From positions 1-64,000 of the forward strand of contig NZ_JAUXZE010000005.1 in NCBI RefSeq assembly GCF_030694085.1: 64,000 nt of DNA, in the 5' to 3' direction. Numbering within the stretch: the stretch's first letter is position 1; every line of letters begins with the position of its first letter. The DNA comes from Tabrizicola sp. Lineage in GTDB: Bacteria; Pseudomonadota; Alphaproteobacteria; Rhodobacterales; Rhodobacteraceae. Shown here in pieces: positions 18,907-30,058 of the stretch. The notes below the pieces were generated by a model. The model saw only the letters and a program-made list of their open reading frames with translations, did no database searches and was not told the origin of the DNA. Position numbers and translations under genes: made by a program.

Positions 18907-19554
18907 ATGCACCACGCACTCTTCTTCCACGGCGAAACGCTGCACCTGTTGCCCTCCGGCGCCCTTTACTGGCCCGCCCGGGAAACCCTCGCCGTCTCCG
19001 ACCTGCATCTGGGCAAATCCGAACGCCTCGCCCGACGCGGCGGCACGCTCCTGCCCCCCTACGAGACGCAAGCCACGCTGGAGAAACTCGACCGCGACCT
19101 TGACCACACCGCAGCCGAGACCGTGATCTGCCTTGGTGACAGCTTCGACGACCTCGCCGCCGCCGAGGGCATCGACGAAGCCTCCCGCCTCTGGCTCACC
19201 CGCCTCATGGCCGGGCGCGACTGGACCTGGATCACCGGCAACCACGACCCCGGCCCGATCGACCTTGGCGTCACCCACCGGGCGGACCTCAAACTGCACC
19301 CCTTCACCTTCCGCCACATCGCCAAGCCCGAGGAAACGGCAGAAATTTCAGGCCACTACCACCCCAAGGCCCGGCTCGCCGGTCAGTCGAAACCCTGCTT
19401 TCTTGCCGATGCGCAGCGCCTGATCCTGCCCGCCTACGGCATCTATACCGGCGGCCTGCGCAGCCATGACGCAGCCCTGACTGCCCTGCTGGCAAAGGAC
19501 GCGCTGGCCATCCTCACCGGCCCGCGCGTCCTTGCCATCCCGATGCCGAGGTAG
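18907..19554 (+). CDS. pdeM: ligase-associated DNA damage response endonuclease PdeM
   Basis: 215 residues of the calcineurin-like phosphoesterase superfamily. Metal-binding motifs: SDLHLGKSER (31-40), CLGDSFDD, ITGNHDPGP and SGHYHPKAR. PdeM is named for its gene linkage with the ligase-associated Lhr helicase, its immediate upstream neighbour here. The frame is open further upstream, but the preceding 46 codons fall in the dispersed repeat region; ATG 18907 (MHHALFFHGETLHLLP) starts the conserved part. No strong ribosome site is visible. Confidence 0.9.
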   Translation: MHHALFFHGETLHLLPSGALYWPARETLAVSDLHLGKSERLARRGGTLLPPYETQATLEKLDRDLDHTAAETVICLGDSFDDLAAAEGIDEASRLWLTRLMAGRDWTWITGNHDPGPIDLGVTHRADLKLHPFTFRHIAKPEETAEISGHYHPKARLAGQSKPCFLADAQRLILPAYGIYTGGLRSHDAALTALLAKDALAILTGPRVLAIPMPR

Positions 19555-19572
19555 GGTGGGGTTTTACTCCAC

Positions 19573-20463
19573 CTATGCCGTCAACCCCTCCGGCTCGGCC
19601 AGCCCGTTCGCCCGGCAGCAGGCAGTCAGCGTGTTGGCCAGCAGGCAGGCAATCGTCATCGGCCCGACCCCGCCCGGAACCGGAGTGATCGCCCCGGCCA
19701 CCGCTGCCGCACTCTCATAGTGCACGTCGCCCACCAGCTTGGCCTTGCCGTCCCGCTCGATGCGGTTGATGCCCACGTCGATCACCGTGGCCCCCGGGCG
19801 CACCATGTCGCCGGTGATCATCTCGGGCCGTCCGACCGCGGCGACCAGGATATCGGCCCGCTTGCAGACCTCGGCCAGGTCCTTGGTGCGCGAGTGCGCG
19901 ATGGTCACCGTGCAGCTGTCGCCCAGCAGAAGCTGCGCCATCGGCTTGCCGACGATGTTCGACCGGCCCACCACCACCGCATTCAGCCCGGCGAGCTTGC
20001 CATGATGGTCCCGCAGCATCATCAGGCAGCCCAAGGGCGTGCAGGGCACCATCGACTTCTGCCCGGTCCCCAGCAAGCCGACGTTTGATATGTGAAATCC
20101 GTCCACATCCTTGGCCGGGTCGATCCGGTTGATCACCAGCTCGGAATTCAGATGCCCCGGCAGCGGCAGTTGCACCAGAATCCCATGCACCTTGGGGTCC
20201 GCGTTCAACTGGTCGATCAGCGCCAGAAGCTCGGCTTCGCCGGTCGAGGCGTCCAGCCGATGTTCGAAGGATGCCATTCCGACCTCGATGGTCGAGGCGT
20301 GCTTGTTCTTGACATAGACCTTGGACGCCGGGTCCTCGCCCACCAGCACCACGGCCAGACCCGGCGTCAGCCCATGCTCCTCCTTCAGCCGCGCCACATG
20401 CTCTGCGACCTCTGCCCGCACATTGGCCGCGAAAGCCTTGCCGTCAATCACCTTGGCCGTCAT
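19573..20463 (-). CDS. folD: bifunctional methylene-THF dehydrogenase / methenyl-THF cyclohydrolase
   Basis: 296 residues. Interconverts 5,10-methylene-THF and 10-formyl-THF in the cytoplasm. All catalytic positions match E. coli FolD numbering: Tyr50 and Lys54 in KVYVKNKH, Gln98 in GILVQLPLP, Asp121 in KDVDGFH. The nucleotide site [11 protein letters not shown] and the C-terminal [11 protein letters not shown] are intact. Last gene of the fhs - chorismate mutase - folD2 - folD operon, 15 bases after folD2. This is the canonical bifunctional copy. Confidence 0.97.
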   Translation of the reverse strand: MTAKVIDGKAFAANVRAEVAEHVARLKEEHGLTPGLAVVLVGEDPASKVYVKNKHASTIEVGMASFEHRLDASTGEAELLALIDQLNADPKVHGILVQLPLPGHLNSELVINRIDPAKDVDGFHISNVGLLGTGQKSMVPCTPLGCLMMLRDHHGKLAGLNAVVVGRSNIVGKPMAQLLLGDSCTVTIAHSRTKDLAEVCKRADILVAAVGRPEMITGDMVRPGATVIDVGINRIERDGKAKLVGDVHYESAAAVAGAITPVPGGVGPMTIACLLANTLTACCRANGLAEPEGLTA

Positions 20464-20478
20464 CCCGTATCCCTCCGT

Positions 20479-21357
20479 TCAAACCGCCGCCGCAAAGGCG
20501 GTGCGGTAATGGTCCATCTGCATCGCCGTCGCCAGCACCGCGTTCTTCATCAGGATCGCCACCGTCACCGGCCCGACGCCTCCGGGGACCGGGGTGATCC
20601 AGCCCGCCACCTCGGCGCAACTGGCGAACTCCGCGTCCCCGACCGTCCTGCCATCCACCCGGTTGATGCCGATGTCGATCAAGGCCGCACCCGGCTTCAG
20701 CATCTCGCCCCTGACCAGCCCCGGCTTGCCCACCGCCACGAAGACCGCATCCGCCGCGCGGCTATGCACCGCGACCTGCCGGGTCATGTGGTGGCAGACC
20801 GTGACCGTCGCGCCAAGGCCCATCATCAGGAAGGCAATCGGCTTGCCCACGATTTCCGAGTGTCCGATCACGCAGACATCCAGCCCTTCCATCGTCAGGG
20901 GCAGCGTCTTCAGGATTTCCACTGCCGCGACCGCCGTGCAGGGGCCCAGCGTCAGGTCGTTGTAGACGATGTTGCCGATCGACGAGGGGTGCATCCCCTC
21001 GACGTCCTTCATCGGATGCACCGCCTTCTGCAGCGCCTTGACCGGGATATGCGGCGGGAGCGGCCGCTGGATGATGATCCCGTTGACCCGCGGGTCCGCG
21101 TTCAACCCGGCCAGCACGCCCTGCAGCTGCTCCAGGCTGATGCTTTCGGGATAGTTCCGCGCCTCGAACCCCACACCCGCCGCTTCCGCCGACTTCTGCT
21201 GGTTCCTGACATACAACTCTGCCGCCGCCACATCCCCGACCGAGATCGACACCAGTCGCGGCGCCCAGCCAAGGGCGGTCAGCCGCGCCGCTTCGGCCCT
21301 TGTCTCGTCACGCATCCGGGCCGCGATGGCCTTGCCGTCGATCAGTGTGGCCGTCAT
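20479..21357 (-). CDS. FolD-family paralogue with altered active site
   Basis: 292 residues and clearly FolD-like: [22 protein letters not shown] and QRPLPPHIP are present. However the catalytic lysine of the YxxxK motif is replaced: Tyr49 is kept but the residue four places on is Gln53 (LYVRNQQKS), and the DVDG aspartate equivalent to Asp121 is Glu120 (MKDVEGMH). Gln97 is kept. In characterised FolD enzymes the lysine is needed for cyclohydrolase activity, so this copy may be dehydrogenase-only or act on another reaction. ATG 21357 (MTATLIDGKAIA) is preferred to the upstream alternative at 21399. Coupled tightly to chorismate mutase (13-base gap) and to folD. Confidence 0.92.
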   Translation of the reverse strand: MTATLIDGKAIAARMRDETRAEAARLTALGWAPRLVSISVGDVAAAELYVRNQQKSAEAAGVGFEARNYPESISLEQLQGVLAGLNADPRVNGIIIQRPLPPHIPVKALQKAVHPMKDVEGMHPSSIGNIVYNDLTLGPCTAVAAVEILKTLPLTMEGLDVCVIGHSEIVGKPIAFLMMGLGATVTVCHHMTRQVAVHSRAADAVFVAVGKPGLVRGEMLKPGAALIDIGINRVDGRTVGDAEFASCAEVAGWITPVPGGVGPVTVAILMKNAVLATAMQMDHYRTAFAAAV

Positions 21358-21370
21358 CGCGCCCCTGCTT

Positions 21371-21682
21371 TCATCCCTTCCGCAGACTGTCCGGCCCAAG
21401 CCTGCTTTCCTCGCGGGCGATGGACCAGTCGATCAGCCGCCGCCACAGCTTTTCCACGAGTTCCGGCGGCAGCCCATAGGTGTCGGCATGGGCGCGGACA
21501 TTGCTCACCACCTCTTCCACCCGAGACCCGATCCGCGCGGGCAAATCCACCTCGGCCTTGATCTCCGCCGCCCGGTCGATATAGCCCGCCCGTTCCGCGA
21601 ACAGCCGGACGAGGTCTTCGTCCAGCCGGTCGATCTCGGCCCGGATCTCGGCCATCGTGGTGCAGTCGGCGGGCTTTCGCAT
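21371..21682 (-). CDS. AroQ-fold chorismate mutase, PchB-like
   Basis: 103 residues, all-helical AroQ fold. The start MRKPADCTTMAEIRAEIDRLD closely follows the PchB pattern (KTPEDCT..ADIR..IDRID), with the active-site arginines in IRAEID and AERAGY, the loop lysine in AEIKAEV, and the C-terminal IDWSIAREE. The family includes chorismate mutases (chorismate to prephenate) and isochorismate-pyruvate lyases (salicylate synthesis). No isochorismate synthase is in the window, so chorismate mutase is the safer call. GGGAGAG precedes ATG 21682. It sits inside the one-carbon operon between fhs and folD2. Confidence 0.9.
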   Translation of the reverse strand: MRKPADCTTMAEIRAEIDRLDEDLVRLFAERAGYIDRAAEIKAEVDLPARIGSRVEEVVSNVRAHADTYGLPPELVEKLWRRLIDWSIAREESRLGPDSLRKG

Positions 21683-21748
21683 CGAAACTCTCCCTTGGCA
21701 GGCTGCCCCCGAGATAAGGGGACAGCCCGCAAAGGGCAATGCGACCGC

Positions 21749-23425
21749 TTAGAACAGGCCTTCGACGTTGCCCTCGTCGTTCAGCCGGATCACTTCGGCC
21801 GACGGCACCTTGGGCAGGCCCGGCATTGTCATGATCTCACCGCAGATCGCGACGATGAAACCAGCCCCGGCCGACAGCCGCACTTCGCGGACCGGAACCG
21901 TGTGGCCCGTCGGCGCGCCGCGGACGGTCGGATCGGTGGTAAAGCTGTACTGGGTCTTGGCCACGCAGATCGGCAGGTGGCCATAGCCCGCCGCTTCCCA
22001 GGTCTTCAGCTGGTCGCGGATCGACTTGTCCGCGATCACGTCATCGGCGTGATAGATGCGCTTGGCGATGGTCTGCAGCTTCTGGAACAGCGGCATCTCG
22101 TCGGGGTAAAGCGGCGCGAAGTTCGCCGAACCGCCTTCGGCCAGCTGCACGACCTTGTGCGCCAGCTCCTCGATGCCTTCCGACCCAAGCGCCCAATGCT
22201 TGCACAGGATCGCTTCCGCGCCCTGTTCGGCGACATAGGCCTTCACGGCGGCAATCTCGGCATCGGTGTCGCTGTAGAAGTGGTTGATCGCCACGACGAC
22301 CGGCACGCCAAAGCCTTTGACGTTGCCGATGTGGCGGCCAAGGTTCGGGCAGCCCTTCTTCACCGCCTCGACGTTTTCGGCCCCAAGGTCGGCTTTCGCC
22401 ACCCCGCCGTTCATCTTCATCGCCCGCACCGTTGCGACGATCACCGCAGCCGAGGGTTTCAGCCCCGCCTTCCGGCACTTGATGTCAAAGAACTTCTCGG
22501 CGCCCAGGTCCGCGCCGAACCCGGCTTCGGTCACGACATACTCGCCCAGCTTCAGCGCAGTTTTCGTCGCGATGACCGAGTTGCAGCCGTGGGCGATGTT
22601 GGCGAACGGGCCACCATGCACGAAGGCCGGGTTGTTTTCCAGCGTCTGCACGATGTTCGGCTGCATCGCGTCCTTCAGCAGAACCGTCATCGCGCCGTCG
22701 GCCTTGATGTCGCGGCAGTAGATCGCCTTCTTCTCGCGGGTGTAGGCCACCACGATGTCGCCCAGCCGCTTTTGCAGGTCTTCCAGGTCGTTCGACAGGC
22801 ACAGGATCGCCATGACTTCGGACGCCACGGTAATGTCAAAGCCGGTCTGGCGCGGGAAGCCGTTGGCGACGCCGCCCAGGTTCACCACGATGTCGCGGAG
22901 CGCGCGGTCGTTCATGTCCATCACCCGGCGCCAGACGATGCGGCGCTCGTCGATTGCCAGCTCGTTGCCCCAGTAGATGTGGTTGTCGATCATCGCCGAC
23001 AAAAGGTTGTGGGCGCTGGTGATCGCGTGGAAGTCGCCGGTGAAGTGAAGGTTCATCTCCTCCATCGGGACGACTTGGGACATCCCGCCGCCGGCAGCAC
23101 CACCCTTCATCCCGAAGTTCGGGCCAAGGCTGGCTTCGCGGATGCAGATCACCGCCTTCTTGCCGATCCGGTTCAGACCATCGCCCAGGCCCACCGTCGT
23201 CGTGGTCTTGCCCTCGCCCGCGGGCGTCGGGTTGATCGCCGTCACCAGAATCAGCTTGCCATCGGGCTTGGCCGAAAGGCTCTTGATGAACTCCTGGCTC
23301 ACCTTCGCCTTGTCGTGACCATAGGGCAGCAGGTGCTCCGACGGGATGCCCAGCTTGGCCCCGATCTCCATGATCGGCTTCTTCTTCGCTTCGCGTGCAA
23401 TCTCGATGTCGGTCTTGAAGGCCAT
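21749..23425 (-). CDS. fhs: formate--tetrahydrofolate ligase
   Basis: 558 residues. Uses ATP to join formate to THF, giving 10-formyl-THF; cytoplasmic. P-loop TPAGEGKTT lies at 67-75, and the signatures [19 protein letters not shown] and [16 protein letters not shown] are complete. ATG 23425 ([10 protein letters not shown]) with GGGGAGA upstream is the start; the 54 extra codons of the open frame are leader. First gene of a four-gene operon with chorismate mutase and two folD copies, giving a formate to methylene-THF route, useful for oxidising or assimilating one-carbon units from methylated compounds. Confidence 0.98.
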   Translation of the reverse strand: MAFKTDIEIAREAKKKPIMEIGAKLGIPSEHLLPYGHDKAKVSQEFIKSLSAKPDGKLILVTAINPTPAGEGKTTTTVGLGDGLNRIGKKAVICIREASLGPNFGMKGGAAGGGMSQVVPMEEMNLHFTGDFHAITSAHNLLSAMIDNHIYWGNELAIDERRIVWRRVMDMNDRALRDIVVNLGGVANGFPRQTGFDITVASEVMAILCLSNDLEDLQKRLGDIVVAYTREKKAIYCRDIKADGAMTVLLKDAMQPNIVQTLENNPAFVHGGPFANIAHGCNSVIATKTALKLGEYVVTEAGFGADLGAEKFFDIKCRKAGLKPSAAVIVATVRAMKMNGGVAKADLGAENVEAVKKGCPNLGRHIGNVKGFGVPVVVAINHFYSDTDAEIAAVKAYVAEQGAEAILCKHWALGSEGIEELAHKVVQLAEGGSANFAPLYPDEMPLFQKLQTIAKRIYHADDVIADKSIRDQLKTWEAAGYGHLPICVAKTQYSFTTDPTVRGAPTGHTVPVREVRLSAGAGFIVAICGEIMTMPGLPKVPSAEVIRLNDEGNVEGLF

Positions 23426-23596
23426 GTGTGTCTCCCCAGTGGGCTTATGTGCGGGCAAATATGCCGTTTGCGACGTGATACCGGGCGGCGGGCACTTGCC
23501 GAAGGTGTTTTGCGACCTAAAAACCGCCAAATTCGCCAGCCCGCGTTTCCGATACGAAACCACGGGGCCCGGACGTGAAATTTTCACCAGAATTAA

Positions 23597-24202
23597 CTAT
23601 TTTTCCGCAGCGGCGTTCCGACCGGCCCAAGGCTTCTGCGCCGGAATGTGCAGCCGGACAGCGTCGCCCAGCCGCAACACCCCCTCGCGTTCCACCCAGG
23701 CGGTGACGCCCCGCTTGCCCTCGGCGGCCCGCTTGAACCCCTTGCCCTGGCCCGGCAGCGCCTTCTCGATCGTCACGGCAGGCTCCTGGCAGGGAAGGTT
23801 CTCCATATCCACCACCAGCGTCACCCCGTCCGGTCCCTGCAACCGGCTGGAGGGCGGCAGATGCGTCAGGTCCGGGATGCCCTCCAGCACCAGGGACGCG
23901 CCCACCCAGGCATAGTCCATCGCCGCCAGCCCCATGTCGCGGGCCACCTCTGCCATCTCTTCGGCACTGACCACACACAGCTGGCGGACATTCCGAATTT
24001 CCGTATTCCGGGGATACTGCTTCAGCACCCTGCTGCACGACGGGCGCGTCAGCCCGGCATGGACCTCGCCCTTGAACCCCGCAAAGCTCAGCGGCATCAC
24101 CTCCAGCGGGACTGAGGTGATCACCAGTTTCTCCACTGGCACCGGCTGGGTGCCCAGCCAGATGACGCGGGCGGTGTAATCGGTCGGGATCAGGGCGGGC
24201 AT
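23597..24202 (-). CDS. MOSC-domain protein
   Basis: 201 residues resembling the C-terminal domain of molybdenum cofactor sulfurases and the YiiM/YuaD group. Typical features are a conserved cysteine near MDYAWVGASLVLEG... GPCQ-like context (MENLPCQEP) and a start ARVIWLGTQP. The C-terminus GVTAWVEREGVLRLGDAVRL is the usual MOSC ending. The family binds sulfur-carrying cofactors or transfers sulfur; the exact substrate is unknown. It overlaps the stop of the Tam-like gene by one base (TGATG), so the two are cotranslated. Confidence 0.88.
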   Translation of the reverse strand: MPALIPTDYTARVIWLGTQPVPVEKLVITSVPLEVMPLSFAGFKGEVHAGLTRPSCSRVLKQYPRNTEIRNVRQLCVVSAEEMAEVARDMGLAAMDYAWVGASLVLEGIPDLTHLPPSSRLQGPDGVTLVVDMENLPCQEPAVTIEKALPGQGKGFKRAAEGKRGVTAWVEREGVLRLGDAVRLHIPAQKPWAGRNAAAEK

Positions 24203-24972
24203 CAGGAACGCTCCAGAATGAAGAAGACGCGGGTAAAGGGGAAAAGCACCCGACCATCAGGCAGCGCCGGGTAGGCTTCGGCCAACGCCGCGTCATAGGC
24301 GGCGACGAAAGCACGGGTCTCGTCCGGGGTCAGCCCCTCGACAAAAGGCCGCATCGCCGTGCTTTCGACAAAGGCGCGGACCGGATGGCCCTGCGGCACC
24401 GGGCCTAGCATCTGCAGGTAATCCGTCGTCCAGGCCCGCACGTCACCAAGCGGCAGCAGCAGCTCCACATACTCCCCCGCCGGCAAGACGGGTGAGCGCG
24501 GCGGCAGCGCGCGCCCTGGAAACAGCCCCCTCGCCACCTCCCGCAGCAGACGATGCGACGGCGCATCGCCCTGGCGCGGCATCTGCACCGCCAGCACACC
24601 GCCCGGCGCCAGCATCCCGGCCAGCCTGGGCATCAGCGCCCCATGACCCGGCAGCCAGTTCAGTGCCGCGTTGGAGAAGATCAGCGCAGGTGGCGTATCG
24701 GGTTGCCAGTCCGCGATGTCCGCCCGAGCAACCCGCTCGTAGCAGCGCCGCAGGGCGGCATTGGCCAGCATCGCCTCCGAAGCGTCCACCCCGACAAGGC
24801 AGCGCGTCGGATAGCGCGCCACCAGCGCCGGTCCCACGGCCCCATCGCCGCAGCCCAGGTCTACGACCTCTCCCGCGCGCAACTCCCCCACCTGCGCCAG
24901 CAAGTCCAGCGCCGGGCGCAGCCGCAGGTCGCGGAACGCGCCGTAGCGCGCCGGGTCCCAGTCTACAGCCAC
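24202..24972 (-). CDS. tam: trans-aconitate 2-methyltransferase-like SAM methyltransferase
   Basis: 256 residues from GTG 24972 (VAVDWDPARYGAFRDLRLRP), matching the usual Tam start WDPxxYxxFxxxRxRPxxDLL and overlapping the corA end by 10 bases. SAM motif I is VVDLGCGDGAVG, followed by VGVDASEAML. The length equals E. coli Tam (about 252). Tam methylates trans-aconitate, which otherwise inhibits aconitase. The family is easily recognised, but substrate preference was not tested in this lineage. Confidence 0.88.
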   Translation of the reverse strand: MAVDWDPARYGAFRDLRLRPALDLLAQVGELRAGEVVDLGCGDGAVGPALVARYPTRCLVGVDASEAMLANAALRRCYERVARADIADWQPDTPPALIFSNAALNWLPGHGALMPRLAGMLAPGGVLAVQMPRQGDAPSHRLLREVARGLFPGRALPPRSPVLPAGEYVELLLPLGDVRAWTTDYLQMLGPVPQGHPVRAFVESTAMRPFVEGLTPDETRAFVAAYDAALAEAYPALPDGRVLFPFTRVFFILERS

Positions 24973-25940
24973 TTCTTCCACCGGAAGATCGCATAGGGCA
25001 CCAGCGCGGAAAGCACCATCAGCCCCAACGCCATCGGATAGCCCCATGTCCACTGCAACTCTGGCATGTGGACAAAGTTCATCCCGTAGATGCTGGCGAT
25101 CAGCGTCGGCGGCAGGAAGACAAAGGCCACCACGGAAAAGATCTTGATCACGTCCGACTGCCGGATGTTGATCACCCCAAGCGTCGCATCCAGCAGGAAG
25201 CGGACCTTCTCGGCCTGCGCCGCCGCCACCTCGCGCAGCGACCGGACGTCCTGCAACTGCGCCTGCGCGATGGGCATCTGCCGCGCGTGCAGGCAGGGGC
25301 CGTCCGCCGTCTCGGGGGTCGCCGTCAGGTAGGTCAGAATCCGCAGGATCGTTGCCAGGCTTTCGTTGACCCGGCCATTCATCGCCTCGGCCCGCCCGAT
25401 CCGCTGCAGCACCGCGCCCAGTGTCTCGGCCCGGCCCGACGGGCGATGCGCCGCGAAGATCGCCTTCGACAGAAGCTCATGCTGCCGGGCCTCGGCCTCC
25501 AGGATATCGGCCAGCCGGTCCACGATGGCTTCCAAGAGGCCCATCAGCGCATCCAGCCCGCTTTCCAGCACCGTATCGTGCCGCGCTGCCCAGTCGGCGA
25601 AATAGCCCAGCGACCGCGGATGGTGATAGTGCACGGTCACCAGCCGGTCTGGCCGCACGGCAAAGGTCACTGGTCCGATCTCGGCCTCGCGCGCATCGGC
25701 GGTGGCGATGACCTGGGCGGTCAGGAACAGTGCCCCGTCCTCGCGGTAGATGCGCGAGGAAACCTCGATCTCCTGCATGTCCTCGCGCGTGGGGATATCC
25801 AGCGCAAGGACTGCCTCGACGGCATCCTCCTCGGCGGTGGTCGGGGCCTCAAGGTCGATCCACAGCGCCTCGGACAGGTGCCGGTCCGTCAGGTCCAGCT
25901 TCTCCAGCCGCGCGCCTCTGGTTGCATATGCCGTGATCAT
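24963..25940 (-). CDS. corA: CorA-family magnesium/zinc transporter
   Basis: 325 residues. A large cytoplasmic N-terminal alpha/beta domain is followed by a long helix and two C-terminal membrane segments. The selectivity motif is YGMNF, near residue 285, at the end of the first membrane helix (FVFLPPTLIASIYGMNF), followed by the loop VHMPELQW and the basic C-terminus FRWKKWL. The protein is a pentameric channel for Mg2+ in characterised members; ZntB-like zinc export is the alternative. It leads the corA-tam-MOSC operon. Confidence 0.93.
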   Translation of the reverse strand: MITAYATRGARLEKLDLTDRHLSEALWIDLEAPTTAEEDAVEAVLALDIPTREDMQEIEVSSRIYREDGALFLTAQVIATADAREAEIGPVTFAVRPDRLVTVHYHHPRSLGYFADWAARHDTVLESGLDALMGLLEAIVDRLADILEAEARQHELLSKAIFAAHRPSGRAETLGAVLQRIGRAEAMNGRVNESLATILRILTYLTATPETADGPCLHARQMPIAQAQLQDVRSLREVAAAQAEKVRFLLDATLGVINIRQSDVIKIFSVVAFVFLPPTLIASIYGMNFVHMPELQWTWGYPMALGLMVLSALVPYAIFRWKKWL

Positions 25941-25990
25941 CCGCCGTCTCCCCTGCCACCGTGCAGGTTAGCGGCCGGTTCGCAAAAGCA

Positions 25991-26016
25991 AAAGGCCCCG
26001 ACGATGCGGGGCCTTT
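25991..26016 (-). terminator. ftsH terminator hairpin
   Basis: Perfect 10-base stem AAAGGCCCCG / CGGGGCCTTT around loop ACGATG, 7 bases past the ftsH stop codon, with a T-rich run following on the minus strand. Confidence 0.85.
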
Positions 26017-26022
26017 CCTTCG

Positions 26023-27948
<1,926 letters not shown>

Positions 27949-28039
27949 TGCAGGGATCTCCTGAATGCGCCCTCAACCCCCAGACGGGGCTGAAGCGGCT
28001 TGGGCTTAAGATAAACCTTTGGGGCCGGTGTTCAATCCA

Positions 28040-29227
28040 CTAACGGCGAAGTGTGAACGGGTACTGAAGCCGCACCTGCCACTCGGCGGAAAGCCCCGCC
28101 AAAGGCGCTGCAAGCAGCCTCTCGCCCTCCCACACGCCCGGAGTCACCAGCAGCACCTCGCGCGGGAGGCCCTGATTGCGCCAGTCCGGGACCTGCCGCA
28201 GCCCCTCGGCCCCCAAGGCGCGCACCTCGGCGGCAGGCCCCTCGACCAGCCAGCGCCCGTCCCAGACCTGCCCAACAGCCATCGCCCCCCCCACCGCGCG
28301 GGGCTCGCGCATCAGCCAGCCCTTGCGCGCCCGGCACCCCCCAAGCGTCGCATCCTGCACCCCGGCCAGCGCAGCGACCAGCCGCTCTACTTCGGCGGCT
28401 CGGGGCGGATAGGCGGCGCCGGAAAGCCACCGCACCGCAGCAATCACCACCTGCCGCTGCACTTCGCCCGGCGCGGCCCAGACCCCAGCATCGAACCGCA
28501 AGGCCCCGGCCCGCGCGTCGACCCACTGCCCGGCGGCAGCGATCTGCACCGCCAGCGCCTCCTGCACCCGCTGCAGGTTTCCCGCCACCTCGGCCAACCG
28601 TTCGACCGTGATCCCCAGCGGAGCCAATGCCGCCAGGGCCTTGCGAGCCTTTACCCGCGCAAAGCGGTCGTTGTCGTTGGTCGGATCATCCACCCAATCG
28701 ATCCGCTGGCCCCGTAGCCAATCGCGCAGCTCCACCCGCCCCGCGTCAAGCAAGGGTCGCACAAACCGGACTCCGTCCTCCCAGTCAGGCCGCAGTCCCG
28801 CCAGACCCGCGACCCCGGCCGAGCGCGCAAGTCCCATCAGCACCGTCTCCGCCACATCGTCCCGCGTATGGCCCAAAGCCACAACGCCGATCCCCCGCGA
28901 CACCGCCCAAGCCCGGATCAACCCCATCCGAGCCCGGCGTGCTGCGTCCATCAGGTTGCCAGGGACATTGCCATGCTCCCAGACCCCGACCTCATGCCGC
29001 ACACCCAAAAGGTGACAGGCCGCACCCACCGCCGCCGCCTCGGTCGCGCTTTCGGGCCGCAGCCGATGGTCAACCGTGATCGCCTCAACACGGAATCCGG
29101 CACGAAGACATAAATGCAGAAGGGCGGTGGAATCCCCACCGCCCGAAAGCGCCACGCCGATGGTCTGGTCCGCTGGAAGCGCCGCCCGGATCAGCCCGAC
29201 CAGCCGCTCGCCCTGGTCTACCGGCAC
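28040..29227 (-). CDS. tilS: tRNA(Ile)-lysidine synthetase
   Basis: About 395 residues from GTG 29227. PP-loop ATPase motif SGGGDST lies at 28-34, with LDAARRARM and GHTRDDVAETVLM downstream. It converts C34 of the minor tRNA-Ile(CAU) to lysidine so it reads AUA. A longer frame up to 29311 is antisense-free but overlaps most of the end of cpoB; GTG 29227 overlaps it by only 10 bases and begins just before the PP-loop domain. The neighbours cpoB upstream and ftsH downstream are the standard order. Confidence 0.95.
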   Translation of the reverse strand: MPVDQGERLVGLIRAALPADQTIGVALSGGGDSTALLHLCLRAGFRVEAITVDHRLRPESATEAAAVGAACHLLGVRHEVGVWEHGNVPGNLMDAARRARMGLIRAWAVSRGIGVVALGHTRDDVAETVLMGLARSAGVAGLAGLRPDWEDGVRFVRPLLDAGRVELRDWLRGQRIDWVDDPTNDNDRFARVKARKALAALAPLGITVERLAEVAGNLQRVQEALAVQIAAAGQWVDARAGALRFDAGVWAAPGEVQRQVVIAAVRWLSGAAYPPRAAEVERLVAALAGVQDATLGGCRARKGWLMREPRAVGGAMAVGQVWDGRWLVEGPAAEVRALGAEGLRQVPDWRNQGLPREVLLVTPGVWEGERLLAAPLAGLSAEWQVRLQYPFTLRR

Positions 29228-30054
29228 CCGAACCCCTGCATCGCCACCACCGCCTGCGTTGCCGCCATGCTGCCGGGGAAGCGCGTGCCGACTTCGGCCA
29301 GTGTCACGCAAGCCTCGGGCACCTGGCCCAAAGCGCCGAGTCCCTCGCCCAGTTTCAGCAAGGCGTCCGGCGCAAACGGCCCCTCGGGCGCTGCCGAGAA
29401 CGCGTCCAGATAGGCCCGCGCCGCACCGGCCGTATCACCCAGCTGGCTCAGCGCGTCGCCGCGGCGGAAATGCGCCTCGGGGACTAGCGGCCCGCCAGGA
29501 TAGGATTGGGCATAGGTCGCAAAGAGCGCTGCAGCACCGGGAAAGTCACCCTGACCGAGCACCTCCTTGGCCCGGTCAAAGTCCGCCTGTTCGCTGATTG
29601 CCAATTCTGCCCCGCCGGTTCCGGCGCCGGCCGTTCCGGTCGGCGCGGCCACCGGGGCCGGGGCCGCACCGCCCGTGTCGCCACCCAGCGTGGCCGTCGC
29701 GCCCAGGTTCCCCGGATTGCAGCCCTCGGTCACCTCGCACAACCGATACTCGATGTCGCCGATCCGGTTGGTCCCGTCCGATACCACCCGGTTCAGCTTC
29801 AGCTCGACGTCCTCGGTCCGCGCCGTCAGCCGCGCCAGCGTCGCCTCGATCGTATCCATCCGGGTCAGCGCGTCGCCCCCCGCCGCGCCGCTTGTCGCGG
29901 CCCCGGTCGACACGAGTTCCGCCTTCAGAGCATTGAACTCGGCCGCAAGGGCGCTCAGCTCGGCACGAATATCGGCCAGCGTCTGCGCCCGGTCCTGGGC
30001 ATGACCCAGAACCGGCAGCAGGCACAGCGCCACGGCAAGGCCAAAGCGCCGCAT
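29218..30054 (-). CDS. cpoB: Cell division coordinator CpoB (YbgF)
   Basis: 278 residues with a signal peptide (MRRFGLAVALCLLPVLGHAQ). After it comes a coiled coil (LADIRAELSALAAEFNALKAEL and ARTEDVELKLNRV), a Pro/Ala/Gly linker, and C-terminal TPR repeats (DRAKEVLGQGDFPGAAALF, EAHFRRGDALSQLGDTAGAA). CpoB is periplasmic, binds TolA and links outer-membrane constriction with peptidoglycan synthesis. It starts 4 bases after pal in the tol-pal operon. Confidence 0.95.
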   Translation of the reverse strand: MRRFGLAVALCLLPVLGHAQDRAQTLADIRAELSALAAEFNALKAELVSTGAATSGAAGGDALTRMDTIEATLARLTARTEDVELKLNRVVSDGTNRIGDIEYRLCEVTEGCNPGNLGATATLGGDTGGAAPAPVAAPTGTAGAGTGGAELAISEQADFDRAKEVLGQGDFPGAAALFATYAQSYPGGPLVPEAHFRRGDALSQLGDTAGAARAYLDAFSAAPEGPFAPDALLKLGEGLGALGQVPEACVTLAEVGTRFPGSMAATQAVVAMQGFGCR

Positions 30055-30058
30055 CAGG

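Noticed and set aside
21326..23578. 750-codon plus-strand frame over fhs
   Set aside because: Antisense shadow with His/Arg-rich composition; fhs on the minus strand is canonical.
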